Below are positions 1 through 7,239 of a stretch of 64,000 nt of DNA, in pieces. The DNA is from Microvirga sp. SRT01. GTDB lineage: Bacteria > Pseudomonadota > Alphaproteobacteria > Sphingomonadales > Sphingomonadaceae. A program made the position numbers and the translations under genes. Position 1 is the stretch's first letter; every line of letters begins with the position of its first letter. The notes beneath the pieces are model-generated. The model had not been told where the DNA came from. It saw only the letters and a program-made list of their open reading frames with translations, and did no database searches. The stretch spans positions 310,001 through 374,000 of the forward strand of contig JAGSNX010000002.1 in NCBI GenBank assembly GCA_018139225.1, written 5' to 3'.

Positions 1-1134
1 GTCGCCGCCGACCGGCTCGGCTGCACGCGTATGACGCGGGCGCAGGTCAATGCCGGCCTGTTCAACGACGCGGCGCTGCCGATCGGGGTCGCCGGCACCA
101 GCGGCAAGTCCACCGTTACCGGCATGATCGGGTATATCCTGCATACGCTCGGCCGCGATCCGACGGTGATGAACGGCGCGGTGATGAAGGACTTCGCGAC
201 GCCCGACGCCCCGTTCGCCAGCGCACTGGTCGGTCGCGGTGACGCCTTCGTCAGCGAAGTCGATGAAAGCGACGGCTCGATCGCGCTATACCGCCCTGCG
301 GTCGCGGTGCTCAACAACGTCACGCTCGATCACAAGGGGCTGGACGAACTCCGCCAGCTATTTGGCGACTTCGCCCGCGCCGCCCGCCACGTCGTCGCCA
401 ACGCCGGCGATGCGGAAACCGCGGCGCTGCTGGCGACGCTGCCGCGGGACACGCTCACGACCGTTGCGGTGGAAGGGGAGGGCGATCTCGTCGCCCGCAA
501 CCTGTCGCCCGAACCGTTCGCGATCGGGTTCGATCTGATCGGCGCTGAAGGCGACCACCACATCCGCCTTTCGGTCCCGGGCCGCCATAACGTCTCTAAT
601 GCGCTCGCCGCGATCGGCGCCTGCGTCGCGGCCGGCGTCCCGCTCGCCGACGCCGCCCGCGCGATCGAGGGCTTCACCGGCCTTCGCCGCCGCTTCGACC
701 TCGTCGGGCAAGCGAACGGCATCGCCGTCATCGACGATTTCGGCCACAACCCGGACAAGATCGCCGCCACGCTCGACACGCTGCACGCGCATCCCGGCCG
801 CCTGCTGATCCTCTTCCAGCCGCACGGCTACGGCCCCCTCAAGCAAATGGGCCGCGAACTGGCGCAGACCTTCGCCGACCATCTCGCGGGCGAGGACGTG
901 CTGACGATCCCCGATCCCGCCTATTTCGGCGGCACCGTCACGCGCGAGGTCGGCAGCGCCGACATCGTCGCCCGCATCGCCGCCGCCGGCCGAACCGCCC
1001 ACCACGACCCCGATCGCTCGGACGCAGCTTCGCGCCTCGTCGCCCTGGCCCGGCCCGGCGACCGCATCGTGGTGATGGGCGCCCGCGACGACACGCTGAG
1101 CGGATTGGCCGCGGACATGCTGGCAAACCTGTAA
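1..1134 (+). CDS. MurC-like Mur ligase family protein (5' end cut off by the window)
   Basis: The reading frame is open from base 1, so the true start lies before the window; the first internal ATG (31) is not the start because the frame VAADRLGCTR continues upstream of it. Visible parts are the ATP-binding loop GTSGKST (nt 94-114), a DESDGS motif and a C-terminal ligase domain with GHNPDK and FQPHGYGP. These match the middle and C-terminal domains of MurC/Mpl-type UDP-N-acetylmuramate:amino-acid ligases. The P-loop reads GTSGKST rather than the GTHGKTT usual for MurC, and FQPHGYG replaces FQPHRYS. It may therefore be a MurC paralogue with a different substrate rather than the essential MurC. 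It ends in TAA just before a large inverted repeat. Confidence 0.85.
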   Translation, partial: VAADRLGCTRMTRAQVNAGLFNDAALPIGVAGTSGKSTVTGMIGYILHTLGRDPTVMNGAVMKDFATPDAPFASALVGRGDAFVSEVDESDGSIALYRPAVAVLNNVTLDHKGLDELRQLFGDFARAARHVVANAGDAETAALLATLPRDTLTTVAVEGEGDLVARNLSPEPFAIGFDLIGAEGDHHIRLSVPGRHNVSNALAAIGACVAAGVPLADAARAIEGFTGLRRRFDLVGQANGIAVIDDFGHNPDKIAATLDTLHAHPGRLLILFQPHGYGPLKQMGRELAQTFADHLAGEDVLTIPDPAYFGGTVTREVGSADIVARIAAAGRTAHHDPDRSDAASRLVALARPGDRIVVMGARDDTLSGLAADMLANL

Positions 1135-1136
1135 AT

Positions 1137-1256
1137 CCTCCCCTGCAAGGGGAGGTGGCAGGCCGCAGGACTGACGGAGGGGCAGCCACAGGCGACACGG
1201 CGAGCGGCTGCCCCTCCGTCACGCCTGCGGCGCGCCACCTCCCCGTGCCGGAGAGG
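1137..1256. repeat. Large imperfect inverted repeat between genes
   Basis: Two arms of about 51 bp (1137-1187 and 1206-1256) are roughly 85 percent complementary around an 18-bp loop. The core GGAGGGGCAGCC / GGCTGCCCCTCC is perfect. A 26-bp part of the right arm (1211-1236) recurs exactly, in inverse orientation, at 36650-36675. It follows the MurC-like gene directly and could fold into a long RNA hairpin. There is no T tract, so a classic terminator is not obvious. Confidence 0.85.
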
Positions 1257-1326
1257 ATCGACAGCCAACGCTGGATCACTCCGCGCCTTCCGTCTACGCT
1301 GGCGCCTGCAAAGGAGCAGACCGGCG

Positions 1327-1563
1327 ATGAACCCCTTCACCGACCACCCCGCCGCCGTCGGCGAAAGCTACGGCCAGCATTTCGTCGTCGCCACCCGCTT
1401 CGGGCTGCGGATGATCGCCGGCGGCGTCGGTGCGATCATCCACGGTGTGTTCCCGTTCCTCTGCACCACCACCGGCAGCCGCGCGATCAAGACGCTGCAC
1501 GGCGAGATCGTCGCCAAGCGCGACGGCGAAGTGCAGACGCGATCGGTGGAATTCATCATCTGA
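1327..1563 (+). CDS. Small DUF6356-like protein
   Basis: A 78-residue protein beginning MNPFTDHPAAVGESYGQH. An AAGGAG ribosome-binding site at 1311-1316 lies 10 nt before the ATG and fixes the start. The N-terminal F-x-x-HP-x-x-VGE-x-Y motif and the GLRMI...HGLFPF-like hydrophobic centre (here VGAIIHGVFPFLC) match the small DUF6356 family as I remember it from sphingomonads. The function is unknown. The middle could be a short membrane helix. It stands between two repeat-rich gaps. Confidence 0.8.
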   Translation: MNPFTDHPAAVGESYGQHFVVATRFGLRMIAGGVGAIIHGVFPFLCTTTGSRAIKTLHGEIVAKRDGEVQTRSVEFII

Positions 1564-1704
1564 CCGGATGCCGCCGTTCGTGCTTCCGCGGTTGCACGGA
1601 CGACGGCGCAACCTGTCCTACACGGCTCGCCCGATCTATACCGCGCCGCATGGCCACCACCCCAACAACGCCCGCCGATCACCCCGACACCAGCCGCGCC
1701 GTAC

Positions 1705-1749
1705 CGAAGTGGAGGCCAGCGTCCCGACGCCTCCACTTCCTCCACTTCG
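1705..1749. repeat. 45-nt dispersed palindromic element (copy 1)
   Basis: On the minus strand it reads CGAAGTGGAGGAAGTGGAGG, a 14-nt variable loop, then CCTCCACTTCG. The same 20 + 14 + 11 layout with identical arms occurs at 34507-34551 in the opposite orientation. The long arm carries AAGTGGAGG twice, so two alternative hairpins are possible. It lies 14 nt before the start of the alpha/beta hydrolase gene. Confidence 0.85.
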
Positions 1750-1762
1750 CCCGGATTCCAGC

Positions 1763-2485
1763 ATGACCCAGCCGCACCGCCTCGCCTTCCACCACACCGC
1801 CGGCACCGGCCCGACGATCGTGTTCCTGCCCGGCTACGCGTCGGACATGCAGGGGTCGAAGGCGCTGGCTCTGGAGGCGTGGGCGAAGACGGAGGCGCGC
1901 GCCTTCCTGCGCTTCGACTATGCCGGCTGCGGCCAGTCGGAGGGGGATTTCAAGGACCAGACGCTGGCCGGCTGGCTCGGCGATACGCTGGCGATGCTGG
2001 ACGAGGTGGCGAAGGGTCCGGTCGTGCTCGTCGGCTCGTCGATGGGCGGCTGGCTGATGCTGCTCGCGGCAAAGGCCCGGCCCGATCAGGTGAAGGCGAT
2101 GGTCGGCATCGCGCCCGCGCCGGACTTCACCGACTGGGGCTTCACGATGGACGAGAAGATGGCGATGCTCCAGACCGGTCGCCTCGAACGGCCCAACCCC
2201 TACGGACCGCTGCCGACGCTTTATACGCGCGCCTTCTGGTCGTCGGGCGAGGCGAACCGGCTGATGTTCGGGATGATCCCGTTCGCCGGTCCGGTCCGCC
2301 TGCTGCACGGTCAGCAGGACAAGGACGTGCCGTACCAGCGCACGATCCGGCTGGCGGAACTGATCGCGAATGACGACGTGCAGATCACCCTCGTCAAGGA
2401 CGGTGACCATCGCCTGTCGCGCGACGCGGACCTCGCGCTGCTGATCCGCGCCGTCGGCGACGTAACGGACCTAGTTCAAGGCTGA
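1763..2485 (+). CDS. Alpha/beta hydrolase (ABHD10-like)
   Basis: A 240-residue cytosolic hydrolase. I chose the ATG at 1763 because the protein from there ([14 protein letters not shown]) begins with the first beta strand of the fold. The upstream open frame runs through the 45-nt repeat and looks non-coding. The nucleophile elbow is GSSMGG, the acid is probably the Asp in GQQDKDVP, and the histidine lies in DGDHRLS, giving a complete Ser-Asp-His triad. FLPGY probably contributes to the oxyanion hole. The sequence resembles the ABHD10/BEM46-like serine hydrolases that cleave esters or thioesters. The substrate cannot be told from the sequence. No close operon partner upstream; gloA follows after 35 nt. 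Confidence 0.88.
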   Translation: MTQPHRLAFHHTAGTGPTIVFLPGYASDMQGSKALALEAWAKTEARAFLRFDYAGCGQSEGDFKDQTLAGWLGDTLAMLDEVAKGPVVLVGSSMGGWLMLLAAKARPDQVKAMVGIAPAPDFTDWGFTMDEKMAMLQTGRLERPNPYGPLPTLYTRAFWSSGEANRLMFGMIPFAGPVRLLHGQQDKDVPYQRTIRLAELIANDDVQITLVKDGDHRLSRDADLALLIRAVGDVTDLVQG

Positions 2486-2520
2486 TCCGTTCCGCCCCAG
2501 ACCTTCCACGGAGTTCTCGC

Positions 2521-2955
2521 GTGAAATACCTGCACACCATGATCCGCGTCGCCGACCCGGACAAGACGATCGCCTTTTTCGAACTGCTCGGCCTGAAGGA
2601 AGTGCGGCGGCTGGAAAGCGAGAAGGGCCGCTTTACGCTGATCTTCCTTGCCGCGGATGCCGACATGAACGCACCCAGCGAACGCGCAGAGGCGGAGGTC
2701 GAACTGACCTACAACTGGGATGCGGAGGAGTATTCGGGCGGGCGCAACTTCGGCCACCTCGCCTACCGCGTCGAGGATATCTACGCGACCTGCCAGCGAC
2801 TGATGGACGGCGGCGTCACGATCAACCGCCCGCCGCGCGACGGCCACATGGCGTTCGTGAAGACGCCCGATGGCATCTCGATCGAGTTGCTGCAGGACGG
2901 CACGCTCGACCCCGCCGAGCCATGGGTGTCGATGCCGAACACCGGAACCTGGTAA
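2521..2955 (+). CDS. gloA: Lactoylglutathione lyase (glyoxalase I)
   Basis: Glyoxalase I isomerises the hemithioacetal of methylglyoxal and glutathione to S-lactoylglutathione in the cytosol. The 144-residue product has the VOC fold with metal ligands His5, Glu61, His79 and Glu122 in their expected contexts ([28 protein letters not shown]). The start is GTG at 2521, with CGGAG at 2509-2513. The usual ELTYNWG reads ELTYNWD here, a minor change. The next gene starts 1 nt after the stop and encodes glyoxalase II, so the pair forms the whole glutathione-dependent methylglyoxal pathway in one transcript. Confidence 0.95.
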   Translation: MKYLHTMIRVADPDKTIAFFELLGLKEVRRLESEKGRFTLIFLAADADMNAPSERAEAEVELTYNWDAEEYSGGRNFGHLAYRVEDIYATCQRLMDGGVTINRPPRDGHMAFVKTPDGISIELLQDGTLDPAEPWVSMPNTGTW

Positions 2956-2956
2956 C

Positions 2957-3688
2957 GTGTCGGGGCTGGAGATCGTCCGCGTTCCCGTGCTCTCGGACAA
3001 TTATGCCTGGCTGATCCACGACACGAAGACGGGTGAGGTCGCGGTCGTCGATCCGGGCGAGGCCACACCCGTCCTCGCCGCGGCGAAAGCGCGCGACTGG
3101 ACGATCAGCCAGGTCTGGACGACGCACTGGCATCCCGATCACACCGGCGGCAACGCCGACATGAAGGCCGCCGGCGCGACGATCACCGGTCCGGGCGCGG
3201 AGGCGGCGAAGATCCCGACGCTCGATACGCAGGTCGGGGAGGGCGACGTCGTCCGCATCGGCAGCCACACGGGTCATGTCCTGTCCGTGCCCGGCCATAC
3301 CGCCGGGCATATCGCCTTCCATTTCGCGGACGACGCGCTGATCTTCACCGGCGACACGCTGTTCGCGATGGGCTGCGGCCGCCTGTTCGAAGGACCGCCG
3401 GCCGATATGTGGCGCAACATGGAGCGCTACGCCGAACTGCCGGACGCAACGAAGGCCTATTGCGGTCACGAGTACACGGTGTCCAACGCCGCCTTCGCCG
3501 CCCATGTCGATCCGGACAACGCCGCGATCGCCGAGCGCAAACAGGCGGTGGAGGCTCAGCGCGCGGAAGGCGAGGCGACGGTGCCGTTCACGATCGGGGA
3601 GGAGCGGGCCACCAACCCCTTCCTGCGTGCGGGCAGTGCCGACCGGCTGGGCGAGTTGCGGGCGATGAAGGATGCTTTTCGCGGTTGA
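2957..3688 (+). CDS. gloB: Hydroxyacylglutathione hydrolase (glyoxalase II)
   Basis: Glyoxalase II hydrolyses S-lactoylglutathione to D-lactate and glutathione. The 243-residue metallo-beta-lactamase-fold protein carries the binuclear metal motif T-H57-x-H59-x-D61-H62-TGG, then VPGHTAGH, FTGDTLF and CGHEYT, all typical of GloB. The GTG at 2957, 1 nt after the gloA stop, is chosen because the family begins right at the first strand (SGLEIVRVPVLSDNY). The open frame upstream only overlaps gloA. Length is normal for the family. The spacing to gloA implies translational coupling. Confidence 0.95.
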   Translation: MSGLEIVRVPVLSDNYAWLIHDTKTGEVAVVDPGEATPVLAAAKARDWTISQVWTTHWHPDHTGGNADMKAAGATITGPGAEAAKIPTLDTQVGEGDVVRIGSHTGHVLSVPGHTAGHIAFHFADDALIFTGDTLFAMGCGRLFEGPPADMWRNMERYAELPDATKAYCGHEYTVSNAAFAAHVDPDNAAIAERKQAVEAQRAEGEATVPFTIGEERATNPFLRAGSADRLGELRAMKDAFRG

Positions 3689-3715
3689 TGCGTTGGGGAT
3701 GTGGAGGATGATGTC

Positions 3716-4132
3716 ATGAAGCCGTTGATCCCGATCGCCGCACTTGCCCTGCTCGGCGCCTGTGCCGCGACCCCCGCCGAAACCGCCCGCGCCACGGCGG
3801 TCGCGCAGGGCGACGCAGACCGTCTCGCCAAGGCGTTGAAGGGGTTCGTCCCCGGTCGTAAATCGTCGTGCGTGCCTTCGATCCGCTCTGCGCGAACGGA
3901 GGTATACGGTCCCACGCTGCTCGTCCGCGACAGCGTCGGCAGCAGCCCGATCTACATCGCCGACACGGGCGGCGGCTGCGAGCGCGCGGCCCGCGGCGAT
4001 ATCATCGTGACGGTGCGGTCGTTCGGCCAGATGTGTTCCGGCGACATCATCCAGACGCGCGACCAGACGCAGGGCTTCTTCACCGGAAGCTGCTCGCCCG
4101 GCGAGTTCACCGAATATCGAAAGGCGAAATGA
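3716..4132 (+). CDS. Small predicted lipoprotein, first of a tandem pair
   Basis: A 138-residue protein starting MKPLIPIAALALLGAC. The LLGAC lipobox (Cys16) predicts an outer- or inner-membrane lipoprotein. ATG 3716 is preferred over the upstream GTG 3701 because GGAGG (3703-3707) lies 8 nt before it and the signal sequence then starts with Met-Lys. The C-terminal half shows three cysteines spaced C-x18-C-x18-C and ends in EFTEYRKAK. That pattern is repeated in the next gene, which overlaps by ATGA, so the two look like diverged duplicates. I do not recognise a named family. Confidence 0.75.
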   Translation: MKPLIPIAALALLGACAATPAETARATAVAQGDADRLAKALKGFVPGRKSSCVPSIRSARTEVYGPTLLVRDSVGSSPIYIADTGGGCERAARGDIIVTVRSFGQMCSGDIIQTRDQTQGFFTGSCSPGEFTEYRKAK

Positions 4133-4488
4133 TGCGCGCCCTGCTCCTCGCCGCCCTCGCGCTGCCTTTGCTGGCGGCCAAGTCCGACCCGCTCGCGGGC
4201 CGCATAGCCGGCCCACCCGAAAACTGCCTCACCCTGACGACGCAGCAGGGTCTCTACATCGCCGACGAAAACCTGATCCTTGCTCAACAGACCGGTCGCC
4301 GGATCTGGAAAGCGAATACGATCGGGCGATGTTCGATGCAGGCACTCGATACGCTGATCGTCGATGTCTACGGCAGTCAGGTCTGCCGCAACGATCGTTT
4401 CCGGGTGCTGCGGGCCGGCACCTCGATCCCAAGCCAATATTGCCGGTTCGAAAGCTTCACCCCGTACGAGAAGCCGCCGAAGAATTAA
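4129..4488 (+). CDS. Small predicted secreted protein, second of a tandem pair
   Basis: A 119-residue protein with an N-terminal hydrophobic signal (MMRALLLAALALPLLAAKS) and no lipobox cysteine, so probably periplasmic. Its ATG overlaps the stop of the preceding gene (ATGA, 4129-4132). It shares that protein's layout: a YIAD motif, then C-x17-C-x18-C and an ending ESFTPYEK where the neighbour has GEFTEYRK. The cysteines could form disulfides outside the cytoplasm. The stop codon shares TTAA with the convergent glnD stop. The function is unknown. Confidence 0.75.
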   Translation: MMRALLLAALALPLLAAKSDPLAGRIAGPPENCLTLTTQQGLYIADENLILAQQTGRRIWKANTIGRCSMQALDTLIVDVYGSQVCRNDRFRVLRAGTSIPSQYCRFESFTPYEKPPKN

Positions 4489-7208
4489 GCGGCCAGTTCG
4501 ACCGCTTCGCCCGCCGCGGCATTGACCAGCCGCTTCTCCAGCGTCCTCAGCCGCTGCGGTGCGGTGATCCGGTCCCCGGTCAGGTCGGTCAGGTAGAAGG
4601 TGTCGACCGCGCGCTCGCCGTACGTCGCGACATGCGCGGAGTGGATCGTCACCTTCGACTGGAACAGCGCCTGCGCCAACTGGTTCAACAACGCCGGTCG
4701 GTCGCGGGCATTCACCTCGACGACGGTGAACCGGTTGGACGCCTTGTTGTCGATCAACACGTTGGGCTGGATCGCGAACGCATCCGCCCGCGGCCGCACC
4801 GCCGGCTTGGCGGTCAACCGGTCGGCCAGCTTGCTGCGGTTCGCCAGCGCATCCTCGATCGCTACCTTCAACCGCGTCAACTGGCTGGTATCCGCGAACG
4901 GCCGCCCCAGCGGGTCCTGCACCAGGAAATTGTCGATCGCCATCCCGTCGCGTGTCGTGTGGATGCGCGCATCGATGATGTTTCCCCCGGCAAGGCTGAT
5001 CGCGCCGGCGATGCGATAGAACAGCCCCGGATGATCCGCCGCATGGATCGTCACCAGTGTCGCGCCACGTTCCGGATAGACCTGCGCGTCGATCGACAGC
5101 GGCGTGTCGGCGGCCGTCATCGCCCGTGCGTTATGCGCCAGCACGTCGTCCGGCTCCGCGATCCAGTACGCCTCCGGCAAACGGCGGACATGCTTCGCCA
5201 GCGCCGCGTCGCTCCAACCCATCGCCGCCTGCAATCGCGCCTGCTTCTCCGCGATCCGCTCGCTGCGCCCGCGTTGTTTGTGCCCGAGCCGCAGCACCTC
5301 CTCCGCGGCGTGGAACAGGTCGGCGAGCAACTGCCGCTTCCACCCGTTCCACGTTCCCGGCCCGACCGCCCGGATGTCGACGATCGTCAGCACCAGCAGC
5401 AGCCGCAGGCGTTCGGGTGACGCCACCGTCTCGCAGAAATCGAGGATTGTCTTGAAATCCGACAGGTCGCGCTTGAACGCCGTCGCCGACATCAGCAGGT
5501 GATGCCGCACCAGCCACGCGACGGTCTCCGTTTCCGCCGGGTTCAGTCCGAGCCGCGGCGCCAGCCGCAGTGCCACCTCCGCCCCCAGAATCGAGTGATC
5601 GCCACCGCGCCCCTTGGCGATGTCGTGGCACAGCACCGCCACGCGCAGCGCCCTGCGCGACACGATCTGACCAATGATCGCGGTGGCGAGCGGATGATCC
5701 TCCTTCAGTGTCCCCGCCTCGATCCGCGCGAGCAGGCCGATCGCCTGAATCGTGTGCTCATCGACGGTGAAGTGGTGGTACATGTCGAATTGCATCTGTG
5801 CGACGACGCGGCCGAAATCGGGCACGAAGCGACCGAATACGCCGGCCTCGTTCATCCAGCGCAGCACCAGTTCGGGATCGCGCGGGCTGCACAGCACGTC
5901 CAGGAACAGCGCGTTGGCGCGCGGATCGCGGCGGATGCCGTCGACCAGCTTGGCGTCGCGGGCGGCGGCGCGCATCGCCAGCGGGTGGATATCCACCTCG
6001 TTCGCATCCGCCAGCGCGAAGATCTCGATCAGCCGTACCGGGTCCTCGGCGAAGAACTGGTCGTTCGGTAGACCCAGCCGCCCGCGATCGAGCACGAAGC
6101 CCTTCAGCCGCTTCGGGCTGCGACGGATGCCGGGAAATCCGAACCGCCGCCCACGCGCCGCGAACCGCTCGTCCAGATGCGCGAGGAATACGCCCGTCAG
6201 CGTGCCAACCGTCTTCGCGTGCAGGAAGTACAGCTGCATGAACCGTTCGACTGCCGGCTTTCCCGCCGCATCGCGGAACCGCATCCGCGCCGCGACCTCG
6301 CGCTGCACGTCGAAGGTCAGGCGATCTTCGGCTCGTCCGGTGATGACGTGCAGATGGCACCGCACCGCCCACAGGAATTCGTCGGCGCGATGGAATTGCC
6401 GATATTCGGCGGGCGTGAACAGCCCGACGTCTACCAGTTGTCGCGCCCGTTCCACGTTGTAGACGTATTTGCCGATCCAGAAGAGCGCGTGCAGGTCGCG
6501 GAGCGATCCCTTGCCCTCCTTCACGTTGGGTTCGACCACATAGCGCGTGTCGCCCATGCGCCGGTGACGGGCATCGCGCTCGGCCAGCTTGTCCGCGATG
6601 AACTGACGCTCGGTGCCGCGCTGCACCTCGTCGGAGAAGCGCTTTTCCGCCTCGTCCGCCAGCGCCTGATCGCCGACTACGAACCGTCCTTCGAGCAAGG
6701 CGGTGCGCACCGTCACGTCGGCCTTGGACTGCCGGATCATCTCGTCCAGCGACCGGCTGGAATGGCCGACCTTCAGCTTCAGGTCCCACAGGGCGTACAG
6801 CACCGTCTCCACCACCTTGGCGGCGCGGGGCGAGGGCGTGTCGCGCGTGAGGAAGCCGATATCGATATCGGAATGCGCCGCCATCTCGCCGCGGCCGTAG
6901 CCGCCGACTGCCATCACCGCGATCGGCTCGCGCTCGTCCGGATGCAGCCGCAAGGCGACCGCGAACAGTATCTGCAAGATGCGGTCGATCAGATACGCCT
7001 GCGCCGCCGCCGCTTCCAGCCCGCGTGTCGGTCGCTCGGCCAGCCGGCGCGCGATCTCCTCGCGTCCGGCGTCCAGAGCACCGCGCAGCAGCGTGGTCGC
7101 GGCGACCGGAAGCTGGTCGATCGGCAACGCCGCCACAGCCTCGGCGAGCGCGCGCCGATCGACGATCGCCTTGCGGTTGGACAGACTTTCGAAGCGATAG
7201 GTCATCAC
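4485..7208 (-). CDS. glnD: Bifunctional [protein-PII] uridylyltransferase/uridylyl-removing enzyme
   Basis: GlnD senses glutamine and adds or removes UMP on PII proteins, so it sits at the top of nitrogen regulation. The 907-residue protein has all the family domains in order. The nucleotidyltransferase motif is GGYGRGEMAAHSDID (residues 102-116). A GlnD-type helical region follows, with the HD hydrolase domain (VDEHT, LCHDIAKGRGGDHS) in the middle. Two ACT glutamine-sensing domains lie at the C-terminus (from HAADHPGLFYRIAG and NARDRPALLNQLAQ). The start MMTYRFESLSNR is at 7208; the second Met (7205) is possible. It is convergent with the secreted pair and downstream of mutS with a 31-nt gap, so it may be co-transcribed with mutS. 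Confidence 0.96.
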   Translation of the reverse strand: MMTYRFESLSNRKAIVDRRALAEAVAALPIDQLPVAATTLLRGALDAGREEIARRLAERPTRGLEAAAAQAYLIDRILQILFAVALRLHPDEREPIAVMAVGGYGRGEMAAHSDIDIGFLTRDTPSPRAAKVVETVLYALWDLKLKVGHSSRSLDEMIRQSKADVTVRTALLEGRFVVGDQALADEAEKRFSDEVQRGTERQFIADKLAERDARHRRMGDTRYVVEPNVKEGKGSLRDLHALFWIGKYVYNVERARQLVDVGLFTPAEYRQFHRADEFLWAVRCHLHVITGRAEDRLTFDVQREVAARMRFRDAAGKPAVERFMQLYFLHAKTVGTLTGVFLAHLDERFAARGRRFGFPGIRRSPKRLKGFVLDRGRLGLPNDQFFAEDPVRLIEIFALADANEVDIHPLAMRAAARDAKLVDGIRRDPRANALFLDVLCSPRDPELVLRWMNEAGVFGRFVPDFGRVVAQMQFDMYHHFTVDEHTIQAIGLLARIEAGTLKEDHPLATAIIGQIVSRRALRVAVLCHDIAKGRGGDHSILGAEVALRLAPRLGLNPAETETVAWLVRHHLLMSATAFKRDLSDFKTILDFCETVASPERLRLLLVLTIVDIRAVGPGTWNGWKRQLLADLFHAAEEVLRLGHKQRGRSERIAEKQARLQAAMGWSDAALAKHVRRLPEAYWIAEPDDVLAHNARAMTAADTPLSIDAQVYPERGATLVTIHAADHPGLFYRIAGAISLAGGNIIDARIHTTRDGMAIDNFLVQDPLGRPFADTSQLTRLKVAIEDALANRSKLADRLTAKPAVRPRADAFAIQPNVLIDNKASNRFTVVEVNARDRPALLNQLAQALFQSKVTIHSAHVATYGERAVDTFYLTDLTGDRITAPQRLRTLEKRLVNAAAGEAVELAA

Positions 7209-7239
7209 AGCGCTACATGGCCGTTCGCCGCCGACAGCG

